Under the pieces are notes generated by a model, which searched no databases, had not been told where the DNA came from, and saw only the letters and a list, made by a program, of their open reading frames with translations. DNA of 26,378 bases, from the IMG/VR virus record IMGVR_UViG_3300031660_000048, positions 1 to 26,378 of that record. One strand, written 5' to 3'. This document shows, one piece after another, positions 7,432-16,607 of the stretch. The position numbers and the translations under genes were made by a program. The stretch is from a virus. Every line of letters starts with the position of its first letter. Position 1 is the first letter of the stretch.

Positions 7432-9530
7432 TAGAATCTGCCTCCACTTACTGCTTGTGCTGGTGATGCATCCGGGTATCTAGCCTCATCTTGTGCCTTC
7501 TTAATATTTGCAGTATCCACAGCAGTTCCGTATTTACCTAATATCTCTGCGGCTTTTATTAATAAGTCTTGATCCATCTTATCCCGGTCTCTGTCATCTA
7601 CTGCTATTGCTTTCTGTGCTTCAATCTGAAGTTTAAGCTGTTGCATTTCCATTTGTTTGTCAGCGTTGTATTGCTCAGATTGTACTAGAGCCTCTGCATC
7701 TGTCATTGCACCTTCTTGTTCTTCTGCTGCTTGAGCTTCTTGTTGTTGTATAAGTTGCGCTTCAGTTTCAGCATTCATTGGATTAAAGTATCTGTCAACA
7801 TTTTTAACACCCGCTATAGCCAACATATCGCCTAGAGTATTTCTTATGCCTGTCATAGTAACTAAACCATTTGACGTTCCATATGTAGACCATATCTGCA
7901 TCTGCATTTGTAGTGCTTGGTTTAATGCCATTGATCTAGCTTCTTCAGCGCCAGTACCAAGACCTACATTAGTTGAAACATCCATGCCTGTATTCCAAGA
8001 ACGTGGATCAATAGGAACATACTCACCATTTAAACGCATCATAGTCTCTTCACAGCTATTTTCTACTAGGAGATGTAACATTAGCTTAAACAAACGTTTC
8101 ATACCGCCCTCTGCAAGATTTCGAGCCATTGTCTCTATCTGAGCTGAACCTTGTTGAGCCTGTAATCGAGCCGCAGTTGCTGAAGTATTCTGTAGTGCAT
8201 CAGGATCAAGTCCTTGCGATGCCTTTGAAACTCCTGTCTTTCCCTCAATAGCCATGTCTAGGTATTGCATTGCTGTCAAGACTTGACCAGCTACAAATGG
8301 TGTTGCAATATCTACTAGAGCTGCTGGAGACTTCATTCTTACTAAACCGCCAATCTCATTGTTCATTAAATCGTCTACGTTGACCTGTCCTTGTACATAA
8401 CCCTGTCTAGGAGAGTTTGTTAACGCTACGTTGTCCATCATTCCTCTGAGCATAGCTGTAGAAGAGTCTTGGTCATTCATAATTAGGTCTGAAACACTTC
8501 TACCAAAGAATGTATGTGGCTCTGGATCAATTTCAAATACTGCGAATGGTACTTCACCCCATGGCTCACACTCAAGAAGTGAATTATCACCACCACCCAT
8601 TAAAATGCGATACATTGACGCTATACCAGTACCCTCTTTATCGAGTTTCATATAGGCTTCAGTAACAGCAACTTTTTTCATTGAGATGTCTGCTGTGTTT
8701 GCTTCCTCGTCTTGCTCGTAACCTTGGCGTTCAAATGCCTCAGTATCTGTGTAGGTGTCATCTGAGCTTAGACCTGATAACTCGGATACTACATCAAATT
8801 CATAACCCATCTGCACTAAGTCACTTACAGTCATCTCAGTTCTATGTGCAACAATGTATGCATCATCTACTGACCTAGCATTACGATCAACAATAAACTC
8901 TTCAGGAGGTAACGCCTCAATACATAACTTACCTTTCTCTTTTTTATAGCTTACCTTGAGTGTGTACTGTGGCATTTGCATTTCCATGCCTTCAGGACTC
9001 ATTTCTGTAGTCATCTCAACAGACTGCTCAATAACTGTAGCATCTTTTTCATTGACAATGGCTGTCATCTCTTCTTCGGTAACATTAGAAAAATTAAAGA
9101 ACTCTTCATCAGTATTGTCTTGCCACCAAACTTTTAGTACGCCTGTCTTCTTAACAAGTGCATCGTGAATAACATCATTTAATAAGGTGTAACCATTCAG
9201 CTCACTAAAGCGATAATTCGCATACTTGGTAGCCTGTTCAGCGCCTTTGACATCATCTTGACTGCTAGGAACATACTCTACCGGGTTCTCTGAAGATAAA
9301 AACACACGCATTAGACTTGGCTTGATTGCTCGGATTGTGTCTCTTACCTTAGTAGCAACAATCTTAGACCGCCCATCCTCTTGTCCTATGTCTACCTCAC
9401 CTTCAAAGTAACGCTGAGATTTTATCCGATCTTCTGCAATCTCACTCTCAACAAAATTAATGGCGCTTTGTACAGCATCACTTACAATGTCCTGTACCTC
9501 ATCATCTGTCATTTTCTTTAACTTTGCCAT
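7431..9530 (-). CDS. Portal protein, P22/SU10-like
   Basis: This 699-residue protein matches large podovirus portals. Residues 1-135 show the typical opening: an N-terminal helix, RYFEGEVDIGQEDGRSKIV, then VRDTIRAIKPSLMRVFLSS and a KYANYRF helix (about 98-108) and KKTGVLKVWW (about 127-136). Further on, EALPPEEFIVDRNARSVDD and the central wing/stem sequence follow, and the C-terminus (about 595-680) is a long Gln/Glu/Ala-rich helix resembling the P22 portal barrel. Twelve copies form the ring at one head vertex through which terminase pumps DNA and to which the adaptor binds. Its ATG overlaps the upstream stop (TAATG). It is oddly placed: it follows the ejection genes instead of the terminase. 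Confidence 0.93.
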   Translation of the reverse strand: MAKLKKMTDDEVQDIVSDAVQSAINFVESEIAEDRIKSQRYFEGEVDIGQEDGRSKIVATKVRDTIRAIKPSLMRVFLSSENPVEYVPSSQDDVKGAEQATKYANYRFSELNGYTLLNDVIHDALVKKTGVLKVWWQDNTDEEFFNFSNVTEEEMTAIVNEKDATVIEQSVEMTTEMSPEGMEMQMPQYTLKVSYKKEKGKLCIEALPPEEFIVDRNARSVDDAYIVAHRTEMTVSDLVQMGYEFDVVSELSGLSSDDTYTDTEAFERQGYEQDEEANTADISMKKVAVTEAYMKLDKEGTGIASMYRILMGGGDNSLLECEPWGEVPFAVFEIDPEPHTFFGRSVSDLIMNDQDSSTAMLRGMMDNVALTNSPRQGYVQGQVNVDDLMNNEIGGLVRMKSPAALVDIATPFVAGQVLTAMQYLDMAIEGKTGVSKASQGLDPDALQNTSATAARLQAQQGSAQIETMARNLAEGGMKRLFKLMLHLLVENSCEETMMRLNGEYVPIDPRSWNTGMDVSTNVGLGTGAEEARSMALNQALQMQMQIWSTYGTSNGLVTMTGIRNTLGDMLAIAGVKNVDRYFNPMNAETEAQLIQQQEAQAAEEQEGAMTDAEALVQSEQYNADKQMEMQQLKLQIEAQKAIAVDDRDRDKMDQDLLIKAAEILGKYGTAVDTANIKKAQDEARYPDASPAQAVSGGRF

Positions 9531-11665
9531 TAATTACCCCCTAAGTTGAACGCATTACTTAATAAACCTTGCATTGCTGCACTTGTACCAGCTAATGGTT
9601 GCGTAGCTTGATTTAAGTCAGTTCCTCTAACTTTTGCAAATGCTTCTCCACCTTTATTACCTACTTGCATTATAAAAGCATCAACCAATTTTTGTAAAGC
9701 GTTCATTGCATTTGCATCTACTAATGCAGTTCTAACTAAATCAGGATTTGTCTGTGTAATTGTTTCAACAATTTTCATTGCTTCTGCTTCAGGTATTGAT
9801 GCATCATTCAGGATTTTAAAAATAAATCTTGATCCTTGCGCTATATCGCCACCAGCAATTGCACTATTTTGTGCAATATCTTGTGCAGCCATAGCCATTG
9901 GATTAGTTGGCGATCCAGCCTGTCCTGATAGATACCCTTGAGCAGCATTAGATTGTGAGGCTACATTTGCTTTGTTTATAATCATGTCTACATCTTCTTC
10001 AGGAAAAATACTATAAATTATTTTTTGTAAATTAGTTCTATCATCTGCTATTTTTCTAAAGTTTGCTGCTTGATCTTTATTCTTTAGTGTTACTAAAAAT
10101 CCATCTCTTATACTTTGCATGAAGTTTGGAACATCTTTATGCCTATCTAACACCATGGCTAAGTCTTCAGGTTTTTGGCTAAGTAGTTTTTGTCCATAAT
10201 CGTAACCATCTCTAGCAACTCTTAAATGATATGCATCAGTCCGAACAGCTGCAAGTTCAGGAGAAAAAATATCAAGTTGTGCTTTTAAATCATCTTGTAC
10301 GTTTTGAAATGCTTTTCCTAGGTTACCTTTGCCACTTCTATATAATTCATCTGTTTTGTCTCGAATTGATCTATAGATAATTTCAGCATCTTGTACTGTA
10401 GGTTGTCTAATTAATTTAATAGAACCATTTTTTTGTACTTCATAAAAAGGCACTAAATTACCATTTGCTTTAAACATTGCATTAATATCATCTGCACCAT
10501 CAGCAAATGATTCTATAGTTCTTAATACTTGCCCAGTAGTTGCGTTATCAAGCTCAACATTGTTTTCTTTAAATATTTTATCGTATTTCACTCTTTCAAC
10601 TTTTCTGAACTCAGTATCTTTTAATAGGTGTATTTTCATTAAGTTTTTATCGCCTGAACCACGTCCTATTGATTCTTGCATAGTATCTTTAAGTTGATCT
10701 GCTGTTACTTTTCCCCTACTTGGTGTACTTTTTGTAGCTTCTTCAATAACCTCACCAGCTTCATTTAGTATTGCTGGAGTATTAGGAGTTCCTGTCATAG
10801 TATCCATCAAAGTTTTTTGAGGTACTCCACTATCAGACAATTTCATAGTTTGTTTAACCCATTCTTTTAATGTTGCATTTTCAGCAATAATTTCGCCATC
10901 TGCTACTTTTCGTATAATTTGTTCTTCTGTTAATCCGCTAATTTTAACCATACGTTGTAATTCTTTTCTTACCGCCTTACTCATTCCATCTGTACCCTTA
11001 CGCATTTTCTCTATTTGCTTAACGACAAATGGACTAAAAACTTTTGCTAAAGCAGCTACACTACCACCTAATGTAGCACCAATACCGTATGCACTTGCTG
11101 CATCTTCTACATAGCCACCTAAATTTGCATCCTCACCTATAATTTCTTTTTCGTTTGCACCAACACTATAAACAGCAGTAGCACCACCTGATTTGTTTGC
11201 TGTATTTAAAATACTTTTTGTTGTACTACCAGCTTTAAAAATAGATTTACCTGATTTAGCCAATCGTGCTATGTTTGCTAAAGATGCACTCCATGTAGCT
11301 GGGCCGCCAAAAATTGCTAATATAGTTCCCGGTATTGCACCAGCAAACTCTGCTGCTAACGCTTTACCACCATTATTTTCTGCATATTCTGCCATTTTTT
11401 GTCTAATTTCATTTCTTGCTGTCGTGTAGTCTACGTCTTGATCAAACATTGATTGAGCCATCGCCTCTATCTCATCTGCAAAGCCAAATGTAGCACCTTG
11501 TGCAACAAACCGACCTAGTTGGCTAGGTTGTTCAGCCATGTCAGGATCAAATTCTTTTCTTATGTCAGGCATATTATCAATTAACTCCATACTCCCAACA
11601 GAAAGTGATTGATCTTTTTCAGCAATCATTGTATCTAATAGTGCATCTAGTGATTGATTACTCAT
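9530..11665 (-). CDS. Putative internal virion / DNA ejection protein (711 aa)
   Basis: A 711-residue, mostly alpha-helical protein. Residues about 50-66 (LGRFVAQGATFGFADEIEA) followed by a Gly/Ala-rich hydrophobic region (about 100-135) and a second one (about 187-215) form a pattern I associate with phage minor head or ejection proteins: a conserved amphipathic motif and then membrane-active segments. The remainder (about 215-640) is charged and helical with no catalytic motif, and the end is Ala/Gln/Asn-rich. The ATGA overlap with the preceding gene and its place next to the portal suggest a protein packed in the head or portal that enters the envelope with the DNA. A lytic transglycosylase motif was looked for and not found. 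Confidence 0.7.
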   Translation of the reverse strand: MSNQSLDALLDTMIAEKDQSLSVGSMELIDNMPDIRKEFDPDMAEQPSQLGRFVAQGATFGFADEIEAMAQSMFDQDVDYTTARNEIRQKMAEYAENNGGKALAAEFAGAIPGTILAIFGGPATWSASLANIARLAKSGKSIFKAGSTTKSILNTANKSGGATAVYSVGANEKEIIGEDANLGGYVEDAASAYGIGATLGGSVAALAKVFSPFVVKQIEKMRKGTDGMSKAVRKELQRMVKISGLTEEQIIRKVADGEIIAENATLKEWVKQTMKLSDSGVPQKTLMDTMTGTPNTPAILNEAGEVIEEATKSTPSRGKVTADQLKDTMQESIGRGSGDKNLMKIHLLKDTEFRKVERVKYDKIFKENNVELDNATTGQVLRTIESFADGADDINAMFKANGNLVPFYEVQKNGSIKLIRQPTVQDAEIIYRSIRDKTDELYRSGKGNLGKAFQNVQDDLKAQLDIFSPELAAVRTDAYHLRVARDGYDYGQKLLSQKPEDLAMVLDRHKDVPNFMQSIRDGFLVTLKNKDQAANFRKIADDRTNLQKIIYSIFPEEDVDMIINKANVASQSNAAQGYLSGQAGSPTNPMAMAAQDIAQNSAIAGGDIAQGSRFIFKILNDASIPEAEAMKIVETITQTNPDLVRTALVDANAMNALQKLVDAFIMQVGNKGGEAFAKVRGTDLNQATQPLAGTSAAMQGLLSNAFNLGGN

Positions 11666-13020
11666 TTTACTTTCCTCTGATCAAATATAGCACGTCTTTG
11701 TTCGTAACTAAAGTCCATGTATTGTTGTCGACCATAACCCCTTGATGCTAGTCTTTCTATCTCTTCTGTAGTTAATTCTGACCATACAACTGCATCATGC
11801 TTATCAGTTTCTTCCATAGAAAGTTTAATAAAGTTAGACCAAGTACCATCGCCTTCAAATTTTGCTCTCTTAGCCATTTTTTCATATTCTTGAGCAAGTT
11901 TTCTTCTTGCTTTGATCTGTTGCATTGCCATTTCTCGCAATTCTGCTGGTGGAAGGCTTAGATCAATGTTAGTTCTCATTGCCATTTCCATCTCACGTTC
12001 AGATAATGCACCAAAGGTTGCACTATTAATAACGCTAATACCCAGTTCATTGACTAGACCATGAAGAATACCTGTTGCATCATCAAAGGCTGGTAAATGT
12101 TGTCCAAGTAAACCTGATACTGCATCATCATTTGAAGCAGCAATAATACGTTCAAACTGATCTACTTGTCTACGGTATTCTTGCGCTTTCACATAGTATT
12201 CCGTACCCATCTCTTGTGCTTGTTTTTTATCTAGTATAAGTGCTTCCTGTTTAGCAATTCTTTGTTGTTTACCTATAAGTGTTTCACCATACGACTCAAG
12301 CCATACTTTGTCTGTGTCACCTGTGCCTTTATCTGTTTGTATTTGGTAATGTTGTCCTTCACGAGAGACACCATCTATAAGTTCTTTGCCTTGATGAGTA
12401 AAAATTTCGCTTAAACCTAAAGCATAATCTTTAGCAGTAGGATCAAGTCCTGTTAGTTGCATAGCAATTTTAAATGCTTCGTCACTCATTGAGTTATCGG
12501 CTTCTACTATCTCAGCTAAGTCAGCAAGTTTTGCAGTAATCTCAGGATCGGCATTTGGTTTCTTTAAAAAGTTTATGACTGCTGCTATATCTTTACCTTT
12601 GCCGGGTTCTAATGAGTATTTTGATGCTTCAGATACACTTATAGCACCTATTTCTAACAATTGAGCAATATTGTTTTTTCCTTGCTTCTTTAATACTGCA
12701 ACTAATGAGCCTCTGCTTTTATTTATAGTAGAAGCATCAATTCGTTTCTGAAATGAAGCGGCTAAGTTAGCATCAGGACGTAAACGCATAGAGTTAAAGC
12801 CCATACCCATACGAGCCATTTTTTCAGGACTAATGTTATTAAACATATCCATAAAACCACCACCTTGTTGCTGTGGAGCTTGAGCAGTTTGTTGAGGTTG
12901 TTCAGGCATTTGAGGTTTATCTCCACCCAAGCCACCTAATAATCCACCAATTCCACCTTTTTTACCGATTTCATTGCCTAGTAGACCACCTATAAGCATT
13001 TGTCCTAATCCTATTGCCAT
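11662..13020 (-). CDS. Putative internal virion protein with glycine-rich N-terminus (452 aa)
   Basis: A 452-residue protein. The first 40 residues are hydrophobic and Gly-rich (MAIGLGQMLIGGLLG and GGIGGLLGGLGG), able to form a membrane-active helix, followed by a Gln/Pro linker (about 36-52). The rest is helical and charged: SPEKMARMGMGF (about 63-76), a middle domain with alternating helices, and a basic C-terminus. GGAGG lies just before the ATG, overlapping the stop of the upstream gene. No enzyme motif is visible. Size, helicity and a glycine-rich N-terminus are typical of podovirus ejection proteins such as P22 gp7/gp20 analogues, which form a conduit across the envelope; this is architectural inference, not sequence homology. 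Confidence 0.65.
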   Translation of the reverse strand: MAIGLGQMLIGGLLGNEIGKKGGIGGLLGGLGGDKPQMPEQPQQTAQAPQQQGGGFMDMFNNISPEKMARMGMGFNSMRLRPDANLAASFQKRIDASTINKSRGSLVAVLKKQGKNNIAQLLEIGAISVSEASKYSLEPGKGKDIAAVINFLKKPNADPEITAKLADLAEIVEADNSMSDEAFKIAMQLTGLDPTAKDYALGLSEIFTHQGKELIDGVSREGQHYQIQTDKGTGDTDKVWLESYGETLIGKQQRIAKQEALILDKKQAQEMGTEYYVKAQEYRRQVDQFERIIAASNDDAVSGLLGQHLPAFDDATGILHGLVNELGISVINSATFGALSEREMEMAMRTNIDLSLPPAELREMAMQQIKARRKLAQEYEKMAKRAKFEGDGTWSNFIKLSMEETDKHDAVVWSELTTEEIERLASRGYGRQQYMDFSYEQRRAIFDQRKVK

Positions 13021-13021
13021 C

Positions 13022-15037
13022 TTAACCTCCTCTCATTGATGCAGCTAATGTTAAGTAATCAAACAATCCTTTCTTGGAAGTTAATGTTTCAGAACCAACA
13101 TTAGGAGTTACTCCAAGAGCATTACCTAAATATCCTATACTCTGTCCGGGTTGTCCAGTATAACCAGCAAACTTGTTTTGAGCATTGTCATATATTGCTT
13201 GTTGTAGAGCTTGTTGCATAGCACCTTGTTGAGATAGATTGTTATTTACTGTCTGCCCCATGTTAAATCCAAGGTTAGATATATTGCCTAATTGGTTAGC
13301 AGCTCCAAGTCTCTGTTGATTTCCTGATAATCCAGCAGATTGATTAGCAAGTGCAGCTTGTAATCTATTTGAAATATCTTGTTGACCAGCTTGTTGATTC
13401 GCTAACTGTCCTTGCATATTATAGGATTGGTTCATACCAGCAGCTTGTAATGCGTTACCTTGATTTGCTAAACCTGACTGCATACCAGCAGATTGGTTAG
13501 CAAGTGCAGCTTGTAAAGCGTTTTGTTGGTTCTGTTGCGAAGCCTGTAAATTAGCCGCTTGGTTTGCTCTTTGAGCTGCCATGTTTGTGTTAATATCAAA
13601 CTGACCACCTTGTTGGTTAGCCATTTGTGATTGGAAGTTATTTGTTATATCTTGACCAGCCATTTGCTGTGCATTTTGATAACCAGCTTGTCTAAGTCCA
13701 GCAGACTGTCTACCTAACGTATCCGTTAATCCTCTACCAATCTCACCCATTGCTATGCCATGTCTTGATCCACCAAATCCACCTGCCGCTTGTGCTTGTG
13801 CGCCTAACATATCTAATCCCATGTCAGCAGCTCTACGGGTATCTCTTTCATTTGCTGAAATAACTTGATCTGTGTAAGGGTTCATGTATTGAGACATATC
13901 CGTATTAGATAATCTCTCTGCCATTACTTGTGGACTAGCATTTTGTTGAGCAATTTGGTTAGCAGTGATGTTTGAGCCAACTACGTTAGCGTTGACTACA
14001 TTTGATCCGACAACATTTGTTGGATTTACTGAAGCACTACTACCAGCTACAGATACTTGCTGTGGGTTAAATGATAGTCCTTGCCCAGTTGCTGCTCCAG
14101 CCGCTTTTATACCTTCAGCAGCCAATGTGTTAATGTTTGCTGGTTGTTGCGTACCGGGTGAAGGTGAGGATGTTGCTGGTCTAGGTAATCCATTAGTAAA
14201 CTTTTGACCACCACCTTGTTGCCAATCACTACTTGGAGGTGTAAACCCTGTACTCGGAGCGTTCCAAGTTTCACCTGTTACTGAGTTAGTCCAAGGAATT
14301 ATTCCTCTACCACCACCACCGCCAGTAAATCCTGCAGGCATCTGATTAGTAATACTACCACCGGGTAGTGGAGTTATACCTCCGTTCATATTGGACATTC
14401 CTCCTCCGGGCATTCCTTTCATATTTGGATCAAGTGGAGCTGAGAATCCGGGTATTGGGCTACCATCTTTTCTAAGCATTTCAGGAACTCTATTCCAGCG
14501 CTCCGACTCAATACGATTCTTCTCTGCCATAACATTCAAGTTATTTGGATTGGCTAAGTTATATGCCTCTATTGTATCTTCTCCATAATCCGCTCGTGGA
14601 GCTAGACCTTCTTCGACACGTCTTTTATTGTCTATATCTCTAAGGTGAGGAGGTAAAAAGTCTCCCCAAGTGTCAACTGTCATACCCAATGTAGGATGTC
14701 CAAGTGAATCAGTTCCACCTCTTGCACCTTCGGGAACTATAAACTTACCTCCACCATGGTTAGGATTACCTACGTATCTACCTTGATCCATCGGTTTAAA
14801 CGTACTACCGCCAGTACCATATGAATTATTGTCTCTTACAGGCATAGCTTGTGGTGGCATGCCACCAACAAGTCCTGGTATCGGCGATCCTTTAAAAGAC
14901 ATGTCTTCTGGATTTCCACCTCGGTTACGGTTACCCCCATACTTAGTTAGCATATGAGTTGAGCCGCCCATCTGTTCACCATTCATACTATTGCGTCTAG
15001 GCGGAACTACCTGACCACCGTTTGCTTGTCCAGCCAT
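13022..15037 (-). CDS. Gln/Asn-rich virion protein, probable ejection protein (671 aa)
   Basis: A 671-residue protein in two halves. Residues 1 to about 310 are disordered-looking, rich in Gly, Pro, Asn and Met. Residues from about 370 hold a conserved-looking segment, DMSQYMNPYTDQVI then GGFGGSRHGIAM (about 415-428), which I have seen in marine podovirus virion proteins near the ejection genes. From about 470 to 590 the sequence is an amphipathic helical repeat with LQAALANQSAG occurring twice (about 508 and 559). No catalytic motif. It shares the peptide TFKPMD with the upstream 496-residue protein. It probably rides in the virion, but this has not been shown here. Confidence 0.68.
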   Translation of the reverse strand: MAGQANGGQVVPPRRNSMNGEQMGGSTHMLTKYGGNRNRGGNPEDMSFKGSPIPGLVGGMPPQAMPVRDNNSYGTGGSTFKPMDQGRYVGNPNHGGGKFIVPEGARGGTDSLGHPTLGMTVDTWGDFLPPHLRDIDNKRRVEEGLAPRADYGEDTIEAYNLANPNNLNVMAEKNRIESERWNRVPEMLRKDGSPIPGFSAPLDPNMKGMPGGGMSNMNGGITPLPGGSITNQMPAGFTGGGGGRGIIPWTNSVTGETWNAPSTGFTPPSSDWQQGGGQKFTNGLPRPATSSPSPGTQQPANINTLAAEGIKAAGAATGQGLSFNPQQVSVAGSSASVNPTNVVGSNVVNANVVGSNITANQIAQQNASPQVMAERLSNTDMSQYMNPYTDQVISANERDTRRAADMGLDMLGAQAQAAGGFGGSRHGIAMGEIGRGLTDTLGRQSAGLRQAGYQNAQQMAGQDITNNFQSQMANQQGGQFDINTNMAAQRANQAANLQASQQNQQNALQAALANQSAGMQSGLANQGNALQAAGMNQSYNMQGQLANQQAGQQDISNRLQAALANQSAGLSGNQQRLGAANQLGNISNLGFNMGQTVNNNLSQQGAMQQALQQAIYDNAQNKFAGYTGQPGQSIGYLGNALGVTPNVGSETLTSKKGLFDYLTLAASMRGG
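13332..13516 (-). repeat. Pair of 32-bp direct repeats 153 bp apart
   Basis: Positions 13332-13363 and 13485-13516 are identical but for one base. Both encode the LQAALANQSAG segment of the 671-residue protein in the same frame, exactly 51 codons apart, with weaker Ala/Asn/Gln-rich units between. This looks like an internal duplication of an amphipathic helix. Confidence 0.8.
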
Positions 15038-15412
15038 TAGTCTATCTCCGTTTTAATGTTATTCATTATCTACCACCTACTCGTCTACTATAACTAGAGT
15101 AACTCTTAGAAGGTGCTGATTTCTTTTTCGCAACATTACCTCTACCACCTCGGCTACCAGTTGATCTAGTAGGTTTTGGTTGTGGAGTTCTTTTAGGTTT
15201 ACTCTTCACAACTACTGGTTTGTTTCTATTATAAGCTACTTTAACCTTTGGTTTTGCTATAGGTTTTGCTATAGGTTTTGGTTTTGGTTTTGGTTTTACA
15301 ACTGCAACTGGTTTAGGTGTATAACCTTTTCTATCTGCAACCGTTTGTTTTGGTGTTACTACAACTGGTTCTTTTTTCTTGAGGTGAGTTTTATCCATCG
15401 GTTTAAACGTAC
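14786..15412 (-). repeat. 20-bp identical direct repeats in two adjacent virion genes
   Basis: The 20 bases at 14786-14805 and 15393-15412 are identical (plus strand atccatcggtttaaacgtac). One copy is in the 671-residue gene (about residue 78), the other in the 496-residue gene (about residue 382). Both are read in the same frame and give TFKPMD. The flanks differ immediately on both sides. Confidence 0.8.
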
Positions 15413-16556
15413 CAGCATCTTTTTGTTTTGCTATTTTTATTGCATCTTCACTAGGCGGTCTGTTAAGTAAACCGTGAATATTTTGACCAATAGAATGTGC
15501 TTTATCAAGGAATGGAGCATTACCACTCTGCCTTAAACCTTCTATGTTATCCATAGACTGTAAGAACGCATTGTATCCAAAAGTACCACCTACATCACTA
15601 AGATTAGCTTTACCTCTACCCATAACACCATCCAATAAACTACTATCTGCAATACCATCTAATTGTTGATACGCCATTGCACCAAGAGTTGCTGGAAGAC
15701 CACCACCGGGTAAATCGCCTTTAGTCATTGATCCATAATCTTTACCTGATGCTATATGGTATCCATCAGTAGCATCTGAAACTGCATTATTTATAATATT
15801 TTGGTTGTTATACGCCACATTACTTCTGTCATGTGGGTTACCACTAGTAGGTGTAAACTTTTGTTTATCTAAATGATTTTCTATTTGTTGGTCTGTTACA
15901 TCAGCACCACCTAATAATCTATTTAGGTTCATCATAACACCTGAATCTTTTTTATAAAAATCAGGTACTAATGCATCGCCAGTCTTTTGCAACAACCCAC
16001 GATTATTGTCCATACCTTGAAAAGCGTTCTCTGCATTGTTGACGTTGTATTCAGCCATTATTTGGTCAATAGTCTTATCATTAGGATCACCATACTTACT
16101 TTGAATATTTTCAGTCATTCTCATAACATCGTTTAAACCATCTCCCATACCTGAAGCAACATCTCTTCCTATAGTATTTGACAATGATGTGTCTACACCT
16201 CTACTATTAGAACCGTTAGCCATCATATTCTGTCGTAAATATTGTTGTGCATCTCCAATACCTCGTTCTTGTAGTGTTGGCATTGTCATTCCACTACTTC
16301 TATTGCCTCTGCTACCTCTTGTGCTTGAACCATTAGCCATAAGATTTGGTATTTCTTGTATTCCTAAATATCCATTAAGTATATTGTTTGGTTTAATTGC
16401 TTCATCTCTTATCGCATTGTAATAATCTGTGCCATCAACATTACCAACACTTCTGTCTTGGTTTAATAAACTAGCATCCATTCCTGAACCTCTTTCCGCA
16501 GCCATAGCATCAAATGCAGCTCTCTGTTCGGCATTAAAATCTTTACCGAAGGTCAT
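15066..16556 (-). CDS. Virion-associated candidate with a highly basic Lys/Pro/Arg tail (496 aa)
   Basis: A 496-residue protein, low in complexity at both ends. The N-terminal 200 residues are Asn/Gly/Met/Ser-rich with two related stretches containing MANGS-[SN]-x-RG. The middle (about 200-370) is more globular. The last 110 residues (about 385-496) are strikingly basic: KPKPKPKP and IAKPIAKPK, then Arg/Ser/Gly-rich sequence, resembling a histone H1-like nucleic-acid-binding tail. It shares IDQIMAEY with the C-terminus of the 266-residue protein and TFKPMD with the 671-residue protein. No known domain. Binding packaged DNA within the head or during ejection is a reasonable inference from the basic tail and the location, but unproven. 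Confidence 0.68.
   Translation of the reverse strand: MTFGKDFNAEQRAAFDAMAAERGSGMDASLLNQDRSVGNVDGTDYYNAIRDEAIKPNNILNGYLGIQEIPNLMANGSSTRGSRGNRSSGMTMPTLQERGIGDAQQYLRQNMMANGSNSRGVDTSLSNTIGRDVASGMGDGLNDVMRMTENIQSKYGDPNDKTIDQIMAEYNVNNAENAFQGMDNNRGLLQKTGDALVPDFYKKDSGVMMNLNRLLGGADVTDQQIENHLDKQKFTPTSGNPHDRSNVAYNNQNIINNAVSDATDGYHIASGKDYGSMTKGDLPGGGLPATLGAMAYQQLDGIADSSLLDGVMGRGKANLSDVGGTFGYNAFLQSMDNIEGLRQSGNAPFLDKAHSIGQNIHGLLNRPPSEDAIKIAKQKDAGTFKPMDKTHLKKKEPVVVTPKQTVADRKGYTPKPVAVVKPKPKPKPIAKPIAKPKVKVAYNRNKPVVVKSKPKRTPQPKPTRSTGSRGGRGNVAKKKSAPSKSYSSYSRRVGGR
15250..15297 (-). repeat. Short tandem repeats encoding Lys-Pro runs
   Basis: Two 12-bp units (plus strand ggttttgctata) are followed by four ggtttt hexamers. 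They encode KPKPKPKP and IAKPIAKP in the basic tail of the 496-residue protein. Slippage at this tract would lengthen or shorten the tail in steps of two codons without a frameshift. Confidence 0.85.
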
Positions 16557-16582
16557 ACCGCTAATTGTAGCTGTGTTCTGTG

Positions 16583-16607
16583 GTAGGGAGGAGTCTTCAC
16601 TCCCTAC
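16583..16607 (-). other. Intergenic hairpin at the end of the 266-residue gene
   Basis: On the transcribed strand GTAGGGAG (16607-16600) pairs with CTCCCTAC (16590-16583), an eight-pair stem with a nine-base loop. The first base belongs to the stop codon of the preceding gene. No U tract follows, so a factor-independent terminator is unlikely; an RNA-processing or stability element is possible. It lies in one of the few gaps of about 50 bases in the operon. Confidence 0.5.

Noticed and set aside
9530-11665. Lytic transglycosylase or peptidoglycan hydrolase domain in the ejection proteins.
   Set aside because: I looked for Glu-Ser-x-x-x-like SLT and other hydrolase signatures in the 711-, 452- and 671-residue proteins and found none.
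15180-15470. Plus-strand frame rich in Phe, Trp and Tyr, resembling a membrane protein.
   Set aside because: It is antisense to the Lys/Pro-rich tail of the 496-residue protein; the composition is a product of the ggtttt repeats.
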